Below, piece after piece: positions 16,945-25,982 of a DNA stretch of 64,000 nucleotides. The DNA comes from Erysipelothrix amsterdamensis. GTDB lineage: Bacteria; Bacillota_I; Bacilli_A; Erysipelotrichales; Erysipelotrichaceae. The DNA is taken from contig NZ_OW659496.1 of the NCBI RefSeq assembly GCF_940143175.1, positions 1,426,001-1,490,000 on the forward strand. Direction: 5' to 3'. The notes beneath the pieces were generated by a model, which ran no database searches, was not told the origin of the DNA, and saw only the letters and a program-made list of their open reading frames with translations. Both the position numbers and the translations under genes were made by a program. The stretch's first letter is position 1; each line of letters opens with the position of its first letter.

Positions 16945-17530
16945 CTATTCTACTAAATATTCATTGTAAACTTTGGATATTAGAAGTTCCAATGCTTGGC
17001 CATTTCCAGCTAACATCTTTTCATACAGTATTAATGATATTACAATCATTTGAAGCATCGATGTATTAGTATTTATTGGATACTCATTTTCACCCCTTTT
17101 AAAAAGTATATCCATTAATGAAGACTGATTGTTCAATTAATCAAGGTTCATTCTGCCTTTTTTCATTAACTCTATAAAGGTTGATGTGTTGAATATAAAT
17201 CGAGCCTTAAAATCATCATTATCCTTTACTCAGTTTTCACTGAAAATAATTGCCGATTCTTCTTCATCAAATTCTTTATAATCAATATCCCAAGAACTTT
17301 TAACTCCAGATGTATAGGCATGACCTTGTTGTTCTTAAAAATAATTATCTTTCAATTCTTCATATTTTTTCTTTGCTGAGAACTTTAATTCTTTACTCAG
17401 TTTTAAATTCCTTGAGATTGAAAACATTCTCACTTTTTCCATTCTAGAATAATCATTTATTTTAGTTTCATCAATGAATTGTAAAACAATTACTGAAATA
17501 TTATTTTTATCGTTTTCATTAGATGGATCG
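16945..17530 (-). pseudogene. Decayed gene of unknown function
   Basis: On the minus strand one reading frame runs with three in-frame stops (near 17340, 17232 and 17143) from about 17530 to 16945. Recognisable segments are SVIVLQFIDETKINDYSRMEK, SWDIDYKEFDEEESAIIF, FKARFIFNTSTFIELMKKGR and the open end LMDILFKRGENEYP. I do not know the family. The consistent coding character in a single frame argues that this was a real gene of an integrated element. Confidence 0.5.
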
Positions 17531-17541
17531 GATGGGCTGCA

Positions 17542-17823
17542 CTATAGCGAACTGAAAAGATAAGGAGTAACTGGACTGTCAACAGTCCTTATAAATATTG
17601 TCCGTTTTAGTGTTGACATTCCAAACTCTAGATATTTCTTACCATTCTCCTTAGCTTCATCCACTACATATCTTTTCTTATTACGCTCTAACTTCTCTTT
17701 AATTATTTCTTCTAAGTCTAAATCTAACTTTTCTGCAAGCATCATTGAATACATGACAATATCTGCAAGTTCATCTTTAGCATTCTCTAGTTCATAATTA
17801 TCTACATTAAGAACCATATTCAA
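17542..17823 (-). pseudogene. MazG-like pyrophosphohydrolase, truncated
   Basis: Residues about 10-65 match the C-terminal half of a MazG-like nucleotide pyrophosphohydrolase (NAKDELADIVMYSMMLAEKLDLDLEE then KLERNKKRYVVDEAKENGKK). The N-terminal part with the first metal-binding glutamates is absent, and the C-terminal 24 residues do not belong to the family. There is no ribosome site before the nominal ATG. I take it as a fragment bounded on both sides by recombination. Confidence 0.65.
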
Positions 17824-17885
17824 ACAATTATATCATAGTCCGATCTTCTGATTTAGGTATTTTAAAATCTATCCGAGATAGATTT

Positions 17886-18554
17886 TTAAAAATCAATTAA
17901 ATCTTCTAATGCATCCTCATTAATAATTGTGATAATTCTATTATTTCGCGATAAATATCTTTCATCTTCTAAAAGTTTAAATTTACGAGATAGCGTTTCT
18001 GGTGTCGTCCCTAAAAATGCCGCAAGTTCCTTCATAAGAAGAGGAAGTTTGAATGTCAGACTATTTTGACTTTTACTTAAATTAATAAGATATGTCGCAA
18101 GCCTTTCCTCTACTTTTTCCATCACTAAGAATTGTGCTTGTTGTTCAGCCGAAACAGATTTTTGAGCATTTATCTCTAACAGTTTCAAGCTAAGTTGAGG
18201 ATGTTCTAAAAGAATATTCTGAAAATCTTCTTGTCTTAAAACACATAACTCAGTTTTTTCTAAGGCTTCTCCAAAGAGAATGTCATTCTTAGCCCCAAAC
18301 AATTGGTTCTCACCTTCATATCCACCTGGCTCTACAACTCTAAGCAGTTGTTCCTTTCCATTAGAAGATAGTTGGTAAACTTTCATATTACCTTTCGCAA
18401 CGATGATAAGTTCTGAGTCACTGTATGGTGAAAATATTGTCTCACCTTTATCCACAATTACATGCTCGGCAATCTCATTAATCTTTTTTTGATCATCAAG
18501 ATCTAAATGATTAAACAGTGGAACTAATGTTACACATAAATGTTCATGACTCAT
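17886..18554 (-). CDS. Crp/Fnr-family regulator, FLP-like
   Basis: A 222-residue regulator with a cyclic-nucleotide-type beta-barrel (about 10-120) and a C-terminal Crp-type helix-turn-helix (MKELAAFLGTTPETLSRKFKLL). It lacks the four-cysteine iron-sulfur set of Fnr. It has only two cysteines, C7 and C104, 97 apart, the same spacing as the C5/C102 disulfide switch reported for Lactobacillus casei FLP. FNR-type boxes occur before the ATPase gene and before the following gene in the same operon, so it probably controls its own operon in response to redox state. Start at ATG 18554; a GTG 9 bases upstream directly abuts the previous stop. Confidence 0.88.
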   Translation of the reverse strand: MSHEHLCVTLVPLFNHLDLDDQKKINEIAEHVIVDKGETIFSPYSDSELIIVAKGNMKVYQLSSNGKEQLLRVVEPGGYEGENQLFGAKNDILFGEALEKTELCVLRQEDFQNILLEHPQLSLKLLEINAQKSVSAEQQAQFLVMEKVEERLATYLINLSKSQNSLTFKLPLLMKELAAFLGTTPETLSRKFKLLEDERYLSRNNRIITIINEDALEDLIDF

Positions 18555-18563
18555 AATATACAC

Positions 18564-18791
18564 TTACCTTTCTTTTGCGCTAATTACTTCATATCCTACA
18601 CTCTCAATAGCTTTTTGGATTTCATCTAAATTTGTTTTTGTTTCATCAAACTCTGTTTTTAACTTACTTGCGTTAAACATAACTTTAGTCTTATCTTCAT
18701 TAACACCATCAACACGCTTAACGGCACCTTCTATTTTCTGCATGCATGTTGGACATGCTAATTGTTCTAATTGTAAAATCGCTTGTTTCAT
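18564..18791 (-). CDS. Heavy-metal-associated (HMA) domain protein
   Basis: A 75-residue CopZ-like protein. The metal-binding motif CPTC (residues 13-16) sits in the expected loop after the first strand (AILQLEQLACPTC), and the end has the ESVGYEV strand of the ferredoxin-like HMA fold. It probably passes a metal ion to or from the P-type ATPase of the same operon. Its ATG overlaps the previous stop by one base (TAATG), implying coupling. Soluble and cytoplasmic. Confidence 0.9.
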   Translation of the reverse strand: MKQAILQLEQLACPTCMQKIEGAVKRVDGVNEDKTKVMFNASKLKTEFDETKTNLDEIQKAIESVGYEVISAKER

Positions 18792-19084
18792 TATACTGTT
18801 CTCCCTTCATTATACAATCTATTTGCTTCCTTCAACAAGTGATATGTTTTTTCATAAGTACCGCAAACATCATTTGGAATCTCATAATTGTTTGTAATTC
18901 TTTTGAGAGTTTCAAATTCATAATCAATATCTTTTATATCAACATCAATCTTATATTGTATTTTTACATACAACTCTCTTACAGCCTTTACTTCAGGATG
19001 TGCGTCAGCATGAGTTTTTGTAAGTGCTGAAGTAAATAAATCTAAATCTTCTTTGTGGTCGTTCATATAGTCTTTAATTGTCAT
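18791..19084 (-). CDS. Small helical protein of the FLP-type metal operon
   Basis: A 97-residue soluble, mostly helical protein rich in Asp, Glu and His (DYMNDHKEDLDLF, TKTHADAHPEVK). No domain recognised with certainty. It lies between the ATPase and HMA genes, an order reminiscent of the operons that carry FNR-like genes in lactic acid bacteria, so a metal or redox role is likely. ATG 19084 has AGAAGGG upstream. An FNR-type box at 19135-19148 sits just before it, allowing transcription separate from the ATPase. Confidence 0.75.
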   Translation of the reverse strand: MTIKDYMNDHKEDLDLFTSALTKTHADAHPEVKAVRELYVKIQYKIDVDIKDIDYEFETLKRITNNYEIPNDVCGTYEKTYHLLKEANRLYNEGRTV

Positions 19085-19134
19085 TGTAACCCTTCTTTCT
19101 ATCTCTATCCTAAGCAATCTATTGAATTAATAAC

Positions 19135-19148
19135 TTGATATCTATCAA
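19135..19148. promoter_or_regulatory. FNR-type box inside the metal operon
   Basis: TTGAT, four bases, ATCAA: an exact match to the FNR/FLP consensus, located between the ATPase stop and the next ribosome site. Confidence 0.78.
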
Positions 19149-19149
19149 T

Positions 19150-20997
19150 TTATCCTCTTTTCTTATATGCAAGAAGTCTCATACCATTCAAAATCACAAC
19201 TAAGATACTTGCTTCATGGACTAACATACCAATACTCATGTTCATCCAATTACTAAATAATAAACTTGTGATTAGAATGAGTACTACCCCTACTGCGATT
19301 AAGATATTTTCCTTCATGTTTAATACTGTTTTCTTACTTAAAGTATATGCGTAAGATAACTTATCAAGTTGTGATCCTATCAATACAACATCAGATGTTT
19401 CAATCGCAACATCAGTACCACTACCTACTGCGATACCAATATCAGCTAACGCAAGCGATGGACTATCATTAATACCATCTCCTACAAAGGCAATCTTATG
19501 ATTCTTACTTTGTAGATCTTTTATGTAATCAGACTTATCTTGAGGAAGCATATTACCATATGCCTCAGTTAATTCCAATTCTTTAGATACAACATCAACA
19601 CTTCCTTGATTATCTCCGGATAACATTATCAAGTTCTTAATACCTAAACCTCTTAGTTCATTTAAGGTTTCTAATACACCATCTTTAATTTGATCCTTTA
19701 TCCCAATCATTGTCACAAGTTTCCCATCAATACTCATTAATACGATTGAGTTTCCTTCATTTTCTAATGTATTTAATTCACTTAATTGTTTTTCAGTGAA
19801 GTTAACATGTGGTTCAAGTAGTGAGTAGTTTCCAACGAGAACCTCTTTATCCTCACACATAGATTTAATACCTTTCCCCTTAATAACTTCTGTATTAGAA
19901 ATATCTTTTTGTTCGTATTCTCCAATATATCTTAAGATTGATTTACCTAGAGGGTGATCCGACTCACTCTCAATACTTGCGAGAATGTTTAGAACTTCTA
20001 TATCTTCAGAATATTTAATTAATTTGGATACTTCTGGCTTCCCTTTTGTAAGTGTTCCTGTCTTATCGAAAATAAAAGTATTCACCTTAGTGAAATCATG
20101 AATCACTTCACTTCCCTTTAACAGAATTCCATTACGGGCACCATTTCCAATACCAGAGACATTTGATACAGGAACTCCTATTACAAGCGCCCCAGGACAC
20201 CCTAGAACGAGTATCGTCACAGATAGCTCTACATCTTTAGTTATAAGATATATAACAAAGGCTAAAATGAGAACTAGAGGTGTGTAGTACTTTGAAAATT
20301 TATCAATAAATCGTTCAGTATCACTTTTCGTATCTTGTGCTTCTTCTACGAGTTCAATAATCTTCCCAAAGGTTGTATCTTCTCCTACCTTATCCGCAAT
20401 AATTTGCAATGTACCGTTATCTAAGATTGTCCCTGCATAAACATAATCATCCCTTTCTTTTGAAATTGGCTTTGACTCTCCTGTGATACTCGATTCATCG
20501 ATATATCCCTCACCACTTATTACTCTTCCATCAACGGGAACTCTTGATCCAGTCTTGATGAGCAATACATCATCAACATCAACAAAATCAATGTCCACTT
20601 CTTCAAAAGAACCATCGTCTTGTCTTACTAACGCAGTATTTGGAACAAGTTCAGTTAATTCTTTGATCGCTGATCTTGTTTGGGCAATTGTTCTTTGTTC
20701 AAGATAAGACCCAAATAAAAACAAGAAAGTTACAATCGAAGATTCTTCGTAGTTTCCAATTACAAATGCCCCAAACACAGCAATAGATACCAATAACTCA
20801 ATACTGACAACTCTTACTCTCAACGCTGAAATTGCCTGAAATAGTATTGGAATAAGACCAAGTATCGATGCAACAATCAACAAATACTCAGAAATCCTTT
20901 CATTTAGAAATATAGAATATATAATAAAAGATACCGTAATAAAAATTCCACTTATAAAGGTAATCCGATTTTTATTTTTAAATACATACTTTTGCAT
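19150..20997 (-). CDS. P-type metal ATPase with CPG motif, no HMA domain
   Basis: A 615-residue P1B-type ATPase that moves a transition metal across the membrane. Present are the TGES actuator loop (SSITGESKPI, about 170), the phosphorylation site DKTGTLT (about 318), and GDGINDSPSLA (about 513). The transmembrane ion-site motif is CPG (LVLGCPGALVIG) instead of the usual CPC. There is no N-terminal metal-binding domain; a separate HMA protein is encoded two genes on. Eight membrane segments fit the class. ATG 20997 follows GGAGGGA. First gene of the four-gene operon, preceded by a large palindrome with an FNR box. Confidence 0.9.
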   Translation of the reverse strand: MQKYVFKNKNRITFISGIFITVSFIIYSIFLNERISEYLLIVASILGLIPILFQAISALRVRVVSIELLVSIAVFGAFVIGNYEESSIVTFLFLFGSYLEQRTIAQTRSAIKELTELVPNTALVRQDDGSFEEVDIDFVDVDDVLLIKTGSRVPVDGRVISGEGYIDESSITGESKPISKERDDYVYAGTILDNGTLQIIADKVGEDTTFGKIIELVEEAQDTKSDTERFIDKFSKYYTPLVLILAFVIYLITKDVELSVTILVLGCPGALVIGVPVSNVSGIGNGARNGILLKGSEVIHDFTKVNTFIFDKTGTLTKGKPEVSKLIKYSEDIEVLNILASIESESDHPLGKSILRYIGEYEQKDISNTEVIKGKGIKSMCEDKEVLVGNYSLLEPHVNFTEKQLSELNTLENEGNSIVLMSIDGKLVTMIGIKDQIKDGVLETLNELRGLGIKNLIMLSGDNQGSVDVVSKELELTEAYGNMLPQDKSDYIKDLQSKNHKIAFVGDGINDSPSLALADIGIAVGSGTDVAIETSDVVLIGSQLDKLSYAYTLSKKTVLNMKENILIAVGVVLILITSLLFSNWMNMSIGMLVHEASILVVILNGMRLLAYKKRG

Positions 20998-21036
20998 AAA
21001 TCTTCCCTCCACTAGACTTACTATATCAAGAAGTTC

Positions 21037-21072
21037 CTTTACTTAACTTGATAGGTATCAAGTTAAGTAAAG
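21037..21072. promoter_or_regulatory. Palindromic operator with FNR box before the ATPase
   Basis: Two perfect 16-base arms (CTTTACTTAACTTGAT and its complement) surround AGGT. The centre is TTGAT-N4-ATCAA at 21048-21061, the FNR/FLP consensus. It lies 40-75 bases upstream of the ATPase start. Confidence 0.85.
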
Positions 21073-21082
21073 AGGAGGACTT

Positions 21083-21318
21083 ATGTATAAGAAAGCTAAA
21101 AAATATTTTTTAATTTTCCCAATAATGCTATTGCTTCTAGCATAAATTCCTTTTCTAACGAAGAAAAAGTTGATCTTGACAAAATTAGTGAACTCGCTAA
21201 GGGATATAAACTTGCTGAAAATGAGAATGTCAAAGTAAAACTAAGGGATACTTTTCCTCTATTTCCCAGAATAGACAAGAGAAAATACCACTTAACAGTA
21301 GGTTCTAATGTCTTAACA
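21083..21318 (+). pseudogene. Remnant of a small exported protein
   Basis: Starts with AGGAGG then ATG and a signal-like sequence MYKKAKKYFLIFPIMLLLLA, interrupted by a stop at 21140. A second frame continues SINSFSNEEKVDLDKISELA and KGYKLAENENVKVKLRD, then runs into a degenerate copy of the guaA terminator. One frameshift plus a fused end make it non-functional. It diverges from the metal ATPase and shares its palindromic control region, so it may once have belonged to that system. Confidence 0.55.
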
Positions 21319-21340
21319 TAGGCGAGCTGTTGCTACTCCA
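21255..21340. repeat. Degenerate guaA-terminator copy and att remnant (junction E)
   Basis: CAGAATAGACAAGAGAAAA and AACAGTAGGTT closely match the terminator block found at 22195-22233 and 28625-28663. CTACTCC follows 27 bases after, close to the 25-base spacing from terminator to core at junction B. Confidence 0.6.
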
Positions 21341-21395
21341 ATGGAATAGTATTACATAAATACTTATGTTATGATTATTTATAAAAAGGGGGGAA

Positions 21396-22170
21396 ATGAA
21401 AACACAGAAATACTCTTTATATGCAATAATATTAATTACATTGTTTGCTCTTTACTTTTTACTCACGACACCTAATAATCAAATATTGTATGATATCTCC
21501 TTAGGTTTAATATCCGGTAATATTGTTGCAATTACATTAATTCTTATTGAATACTTCAATGAACGAAAACAAGTACTATCCTCTTTCTATGAACTAGCAA
21601 CTTCTATTACAAGTAATATTGGGAATAATATTAAACATACAAACTAGTACCTGATTTTAGAGAATGTTTTATAAATGATGATATAAATAATACAGATCTG
21701 CATGAGATTGTTGGAACATACATCAGTTGTCCCAAAAACCTAAAATCACTTGAAAAGATAATGGACTCTTTTATTAAAGTCTCAACCCTTGCTACAATTG
21801 AATTAGGAGATCTTTTTAACGAATATCACACTTTGAAGCCTGTTAGAGAAGTAAATGACTGTGTAAGAAAGCAACTATATAATTCTTTTAATGAAATTAG
21901 GAACTTTCTTGAAGAAATATTTATACTAAGCTTTCATTTTAAAACCGAACTTGAATCAGATTCGATAAACTATGAAAATATTGTATACCGATTATTAGAG
22001 TTTACAAAAGATAAATATGATTTCGAAAATAAAGATGATTGTACTATTTTTTATACTAAATTTAAATTTGATTTAGATCAACCTGTTAACAAAATCCATC
22101 AAATCTTGAATTCAAATTTTGATGCTATACTATTGATAAATACATTTTATGACATCACTTTGACATCTCT
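21396..22170 (+). pseudogene. Two-segment membrane protein, frameshifted and truncated
   Basis: The first frame gives an 83-residue N-terminus with two hydrophobic segments (about 8-25 and 33-52) followed by NERKQVLSSFYELATSI. After a frameshift near 21640 a second frame continues VPDFRECFINDDIN through MDSFIKVSTLATIELGD to about NTFYDI, where it runs into the repeat of junction B. A similar architecture (two segments then a helical cytoplasmic part) is seen in the intact protein at 24615-25079. Family unknown. Confidence 0.6.
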
Positions 22171-22392
22171 CACCTCTGTTTTCCCTCCATTCTCAGAATG
22201 GACAAGAGAAAAACCCACTAAACAGTGGGTTTTCGTTTTTTCACTTAGCCAAAATGTTACTACTCCCACTCAGCAACAACATTTGTCTCTGCATTCCTTG
22301 CGGTCCCAAATAGAGGGCATTTAGCCACTGTTTTTTCCCAAGATTCCCCCTATTCCCGTGGTTCCCATACTTTTTGACATCATTTTGACATA
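22151..22392. repeat. att junction B with both flank types
   Basis: Left flank: GACATCACTTTGACATC (22151), guaA-like terminator hairpin (22210-22233). Core: CTCCCACTCA (22263-22272). Right flank: block with CATTTAGCCACTG and two TTTGACAT repeats (22374-22392). The left flank matches that beside guaA; the right flank matches junctions A and C. Confidence 0.85.
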
Positions 22393-22444
22393 CTGATTCA
22401 ATTTTGTGAATAGAGGCTTGTTTTTATTCGTATTATTCTCTGTC

Positions 22445-23704
22445 TTATCTTGCTTTATATTTCGTTCCTCTTCCAGAGCCGATTTTTTCAACGTGGCCTT
22501 TTTCGATTAGCCCCTTCAGTAAATTCAAAACTTTATCTTTTCCGAAACCAGTCAAATCAGAAATTTCGCTACTTGACAATATGAATCCATTAGCTAGTCT
22601 ATCAAACACCTTTTCTTCATCAAATGTGAATTTATCTAGTTTGGTCTCTGTTGGTAAAATAGTAACAATGCTATTTTCACTAACATCAAAGAAAGGCTGA
22701 TTTTGGATATTGTAATATGACTTTTTAATTCTTAAAATTCCTGTTCCAAACTTTTCTATAATATCAAGCCTAAAAAACACATTTGCAATTATTGGATTTC
22801 TAAGCATAGATATATAGCCACTTATATATTCTTCCTTTGTAAGACCTACCGGTAATCCTCCAGGTGAATAGATTTCTATCCTATCATCATACATAGCTAT
22901 TCTAATGTGAGAACTGATATCCCAACTTCTATGAACGAAAGCATTAGCCACTGTCTCTCGAAACGCCTCTAGGGGGATTAGAAATTTTGTTTCTCTTTTC
23001 ATTCCCACTATTTGTTCTATTTTATAATATCGAGAAAAGACTTCCTCTGCTTCTTTTAACTGCTTCAAAATAGAGATATTAGATATCGTTGTTCTATACT
23101 CAATCTCATTAATACTACTTCCAAATTTTACAATATCAATGCCTGGAAAATTATTGTTATCCGCCAACAACGATGCTGCATTATTATAAATTGAGTTCTT
23201 ATTAATTAATCCCAGAGTCCTTAAAATATCTGCCTCTTTGGAATCTTTTGAAATTGATAACTGCTGACCTAACTCATGTAATAGAAAGTGAAAAGTTAAA
23301 TCTTGTTTTTTAGCCGGAAGTTCTTCGAAATATAAATTCTCACCTATCAACGCTAGTCTTCTCAATTCAATCTGATCGACCTCAATGGTGGAAGTCCCAT
23401 TTCTCTTATATGCTTTACCTTTATAAAAATATGGTTTAAATAGTCCTTCTTTAATTGTTAATGTAATTACATTTGTTTTTCTATCAATACTAAATAAATA
23501 ATCTGGTTTAGGCTTAATAGAGTCATTAATAGTATTCTCAATATCTAAACAGGATTTATCTGGATCAACAAGACCTACCGCTTCCCCAGCATCAGTCACT
23601 CCAAAGAGTATCTTTCCTCCACCATAATTAGCAAAGGCAGCTACAGTTTTTAAAAATGTTTTATTAACTATTTCTTTAAATTCTAATTTTTTACTTTCTT
23701 TCAT
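22445..23704 (-). CDS. AlbA_2 (Schlafen-type) domain ATP-binding regulator
   Basis: A 419-residue protein of the COG2865 type: an N-terminal AlbA_2 nucleic-acid-binding domain (about 5-115, with LEFKEIVNK, FANYGGGKILFGVTDAGEAVG), a GHKL/HATPase_c_4-like domain (about 225-350, with PLEAFRETVANAFVHRSW and IYSPGGLPVGLT), and a C-terminal winged helix (about 360-418, with LSSSEISDLTGFGKDKVLNLLKGLIEKG). Such proteins are transcription regulators or defence-related and often sit in mobile DNA. ATG 23704 follows GAGG. It is the only gene between att junctions B and C. A palindrome lies over its promoter, suggesting self-control. Confidence 0.85.
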   Translation of the reverse strand: MKESKKLEFKEIVNKTFLKTVAAFANYGGGKILFGVTDAGEAVGLVDPDKSCLDIENTINDSIKPKPDYLFSIDRKTNVITLTIKEGLFKPYFYKGKAYKRNGTSTIEVDQIELRRLALIGENLYFEELPAKKQDLTFHFLLHELGQQLSISKDSKEADILRTLGLINKNSIYNNAASLLADNNNFPGIDIVKFGSSINEIEYRTTISNISILKQLKEAEEVFSRYYKIEQIVGMKRETKFLIPLEAFRETVANAFVHRSWDISSHIRIAMYDDRIEIYSPGGLPVGLTKEEYISGYISMLRNPIIANVFFRLDIIEKFGTGILRIKKSYYNIQNQPFFDVSENSIVTILPTETKLDKFTFDEEKVFDRLANGFILSSSEISDLTGFGKDKVLNLLKGLIEKGHVEKIGSGRGTKYKAR

Positions 23705-23724
23705 AATCATCACCTCGCATATAT

Positions 23725-23783
23725 TATAGCACAAAACCGACGCAAATATTTGCGTCGGTTTTACATCGGTTACGTCGGTTTTG
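23725..23783 (-). promoter_or_regulatory. Promoter with perfect 30-bp palindrome
   Basis: AAAACCGACGCAAAT and its exact complement meet without a gap at 23733-23762. A further AAAACCGACG half site lies at about 23773-23782. TATAAT on the minus strand is at 23723-23728. The palindrome covers the -35 region, as expected for a repressor or autoregulator site. Confidence 0.75.
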
Positions 23784-23827
23784 ATTAATATCTTGAAGAT
23801 AAAGTAAATCTTAATCTTCCTATTACC

Positions 23828-23938
23828 ACTCCCACTCAGCCACGTGATTTGTCTCCCTAGTCCCTACAGTCCCAAATAGCGGAGATCTGACCGCTGATTT
23901 TCCCAGTATTCCCATGGTGCCTAGACTTTTTGAAATCA
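23828..23938. repeat. att junction C
   Basis: Core ACTCCCACTCA (23828-23838) is followed by a diverged right-type flank (ATTTGTCT, CAGTCCCAAATAG, then CTAGACTTTTTGAAATCA). The left-type flank with the terminator is missing here. Confidence 0.75.
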
Positions 23939-23945
23939 CACAACA

Positions 23946-24600
23946 AGTAAATAATAATCAAGAAATAATTTAGAAAAGATTCAAAATTAAACTGATTTAT
24001 TTGTTTCAAAAAAAACAACCTCTCCACAGTTCAAACATTAATCGCTGAGGATCAATTGACGAAACTGTATTGCATCAATTAGATTAATTGTAGTAATTTT
24101 TGAAACGCAGATTCATCGTGAATATCTTTCTGTTTTATTCACTATCTTTTAATATTAGCATATGAATTATTAATTCAGTTATAAAACTTTTACTTTCAAA
24201 ATTACAATAATCACAGTCCAAAAAACAGATCTATGGCACTTTCTAGACTACTAAGAACTATTCTTAATATTATTCTTTTTGATCTCTTTCCCAAGTTTCG
24301 GCCTCATTGCGATTTGGAAACCTTTGAAACACCTGTCATTAAGCCATTCTCCTATTAACTGCTCTTATAGTAAATTTAGTTATCTCTAGTTTTTGAAAAA
24401 AAGTATTTAGAGTCCCGAAGCAATCGCTGTTCTTAGATTTCGACATTACTTTTACATCATTTATACTATTTTTAGACGAGTTACGCTAATTATTAATAAG
24501 TAAGCTATTAAGTATCTATATCCATTTGTTTAAAAGTATTGATTCGAATTGATCGACCTTTTATGTTTAAATACAATAGATATTTAGGAAAGTTCTTAGT
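23946..24600. other. AT-rich stretch without a gene
   Basis: No reading frame with coding character is visible. CGACATTACTTTTACATCAT at 24441-24460 looks like a decayed pair of the TTTGACATCA arm repeats, and AAGCCATTCTCCTATT near 24340 resembles part of the right-type flank, so this may be the eroded end of another element. Confidence 0.45.
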
Positions 24601-24614
24601 ACACATATTCTAAT

Positions 24615-25079
24615 TCAATCAATGTTGTCTCTCAATGCATTAATAAAGAGTTCATACAACTGACCTCTATCTTTATCATCACTCTGTAAAAAATCATTTA
24701 ATGCTTCTAACACTACATCGTCAAAATAAAGTTTCACTTTATTTGACTCATTGATTAAGAGTCGTCTAATATCCTCTTCTTGTTTCCAATAGTATGCGCT
24801 AGAGTAATCAATTAGATTTAGTGAGATAGTCGTTCTGATTTTATAAAGTTCATTTTTCTTCATATTTCTATGTTCAAGAAATTTAGAAAAATATCCACCA
24901 ATAAAGACTGTAATAATCAGAGTAATTAGTGCTTGTATCACTGTGTTTTCTGAAAAGTCTTTATCGGATAATTTTAGTACCAAGTCATAAAACAAGTAAC
25001 AAATATATGCTATCAGACCAAACCCAAATATGACCGCAAAAATACTATAGATATAATAACCTTTTTTATTCTCTTTCAT
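24615..25079 (-). CDS. Membrane protein with two segments and cytoplasmic helical domain
   Basis: A 154-residue protein. Hydrophobic segments at about 8-33 and 44-62 are followed by SKFLEHRNMKKNELYKIRT and a charged helical region. No family recognised. AGGAGGG precedes the ATG. Its layout resembles the broken gene at 21.4-22.2 kb, so both may be members of one accessory family carried by the guaA elements. Appears intact and monocistronic. Confidence 0.6.
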   Translation of the reverse strand: MKENKKGYYIYSIFAVIFGFGLIAYICYLFYDLVLKLSDKDFSENTVIQALITLIITVFIGGYFSKFLEHRNMKKNELYKIRTTISLNLIDYSSAYYWKQEEDIRRLLINESNKVKLYFDDVVLEALNDFLQSDDKDRGQLYELFINALRDNID

Positions 25080-25347
25080 TATATCCCTCCTTCAATTATA
25101 TTAACATAGGTTGAAAAATAATTATAAGTTCAGCTAGAATTATGCTATGCAGATATTTTATTTATTAACCACTAATTGAGTATTAATTAATGATTTCAAT
25201 TATTTTTATCGTACCTATGTTTCGTGTTTTCATTATCATATACATATTTTGTTCAATTACTTTTTCAACAAAATACCTAATGGTATTTCACCTTCTAACT
25301 AAAACAAGAAGCATGTTAATACTATTTACACAAAAACAGAAACTTAC

Positions 25348-25839
25348 TTAGAAACAATCAGTTATAAAACGGAACAACAAGATGATTCAACTTTAGATAA
25401 AGGACTAACTAAAATTAAAAAGATAGACAATGATGAACAGCGCAAGATAGTCGTTGAAAAAACCTATAACAATAAACAAGCAATTAATAGAAAAATAATC
25501 AATGATACTGTAGTTACTGAACCTGTTAATGAAATTATTATTGTGCGTACAAAAGAAAAAGATATAACACTAACATATCTATGCCCCGCGAGTTATGACA
25601 GAAACAAAGCATGTGATGATACAGTTTATAACTCAGATTTAGACGCTGCTTATTTAGTAATAAAAGCTTGCGACTTATCAATTTGCCAAAATGAAGGACA
25701 TAATGTTGGATGACAAAAAGTCAACGGAAAGTTCGTTGCTAGATGGAGTTGCCACGCAATTCTGCATAATGACATATCACTTAGTCAATGGGAATATGTT
25801 TTATACTTATACGATGATGACGAAATACCATTAAAATAG
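25348..25839 (+). pseudogene. G5-domain surface protein fragment
   Basis: An open frame without a start: LETISYKTEQQDDSTLDKG, KIVVEKTYNNKQAIN, NDTVVTEPVNEIIIVRTK fits one G5 domain, a cell-wall-binding module of Gram-positive surface proteins. The following part (CPASYDRNKACDD, ACDLSICQNEGHN) has several cysteines and one in-frame TGA at 25711 where tryptophan is probable, then runs to TAG 25837. It lacks a signal peptide and upstream domains, so it is the 3' remnant of a larger gene. Confidence 0.6.
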
Positions 25840-25982
25840 AAAAACTAAATATTTAAATAAAAGGTACATTAAAAGTGTATTTTTTTTATTGGAACAGGAG
25901 GAAGAAAGAATTAACTCGAAGATTAGATCACCCTAAATTAATGAAATAACAATACAATTCAAATATAAGGAGGCAATTAAAA

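Noticed and set aside
21761-22324. 187-codon frame as an intact protein
   Set aside because: Its C-terminal 50 residues are translation of the junction B repeat and its N-terminus is in another frame at 21396.
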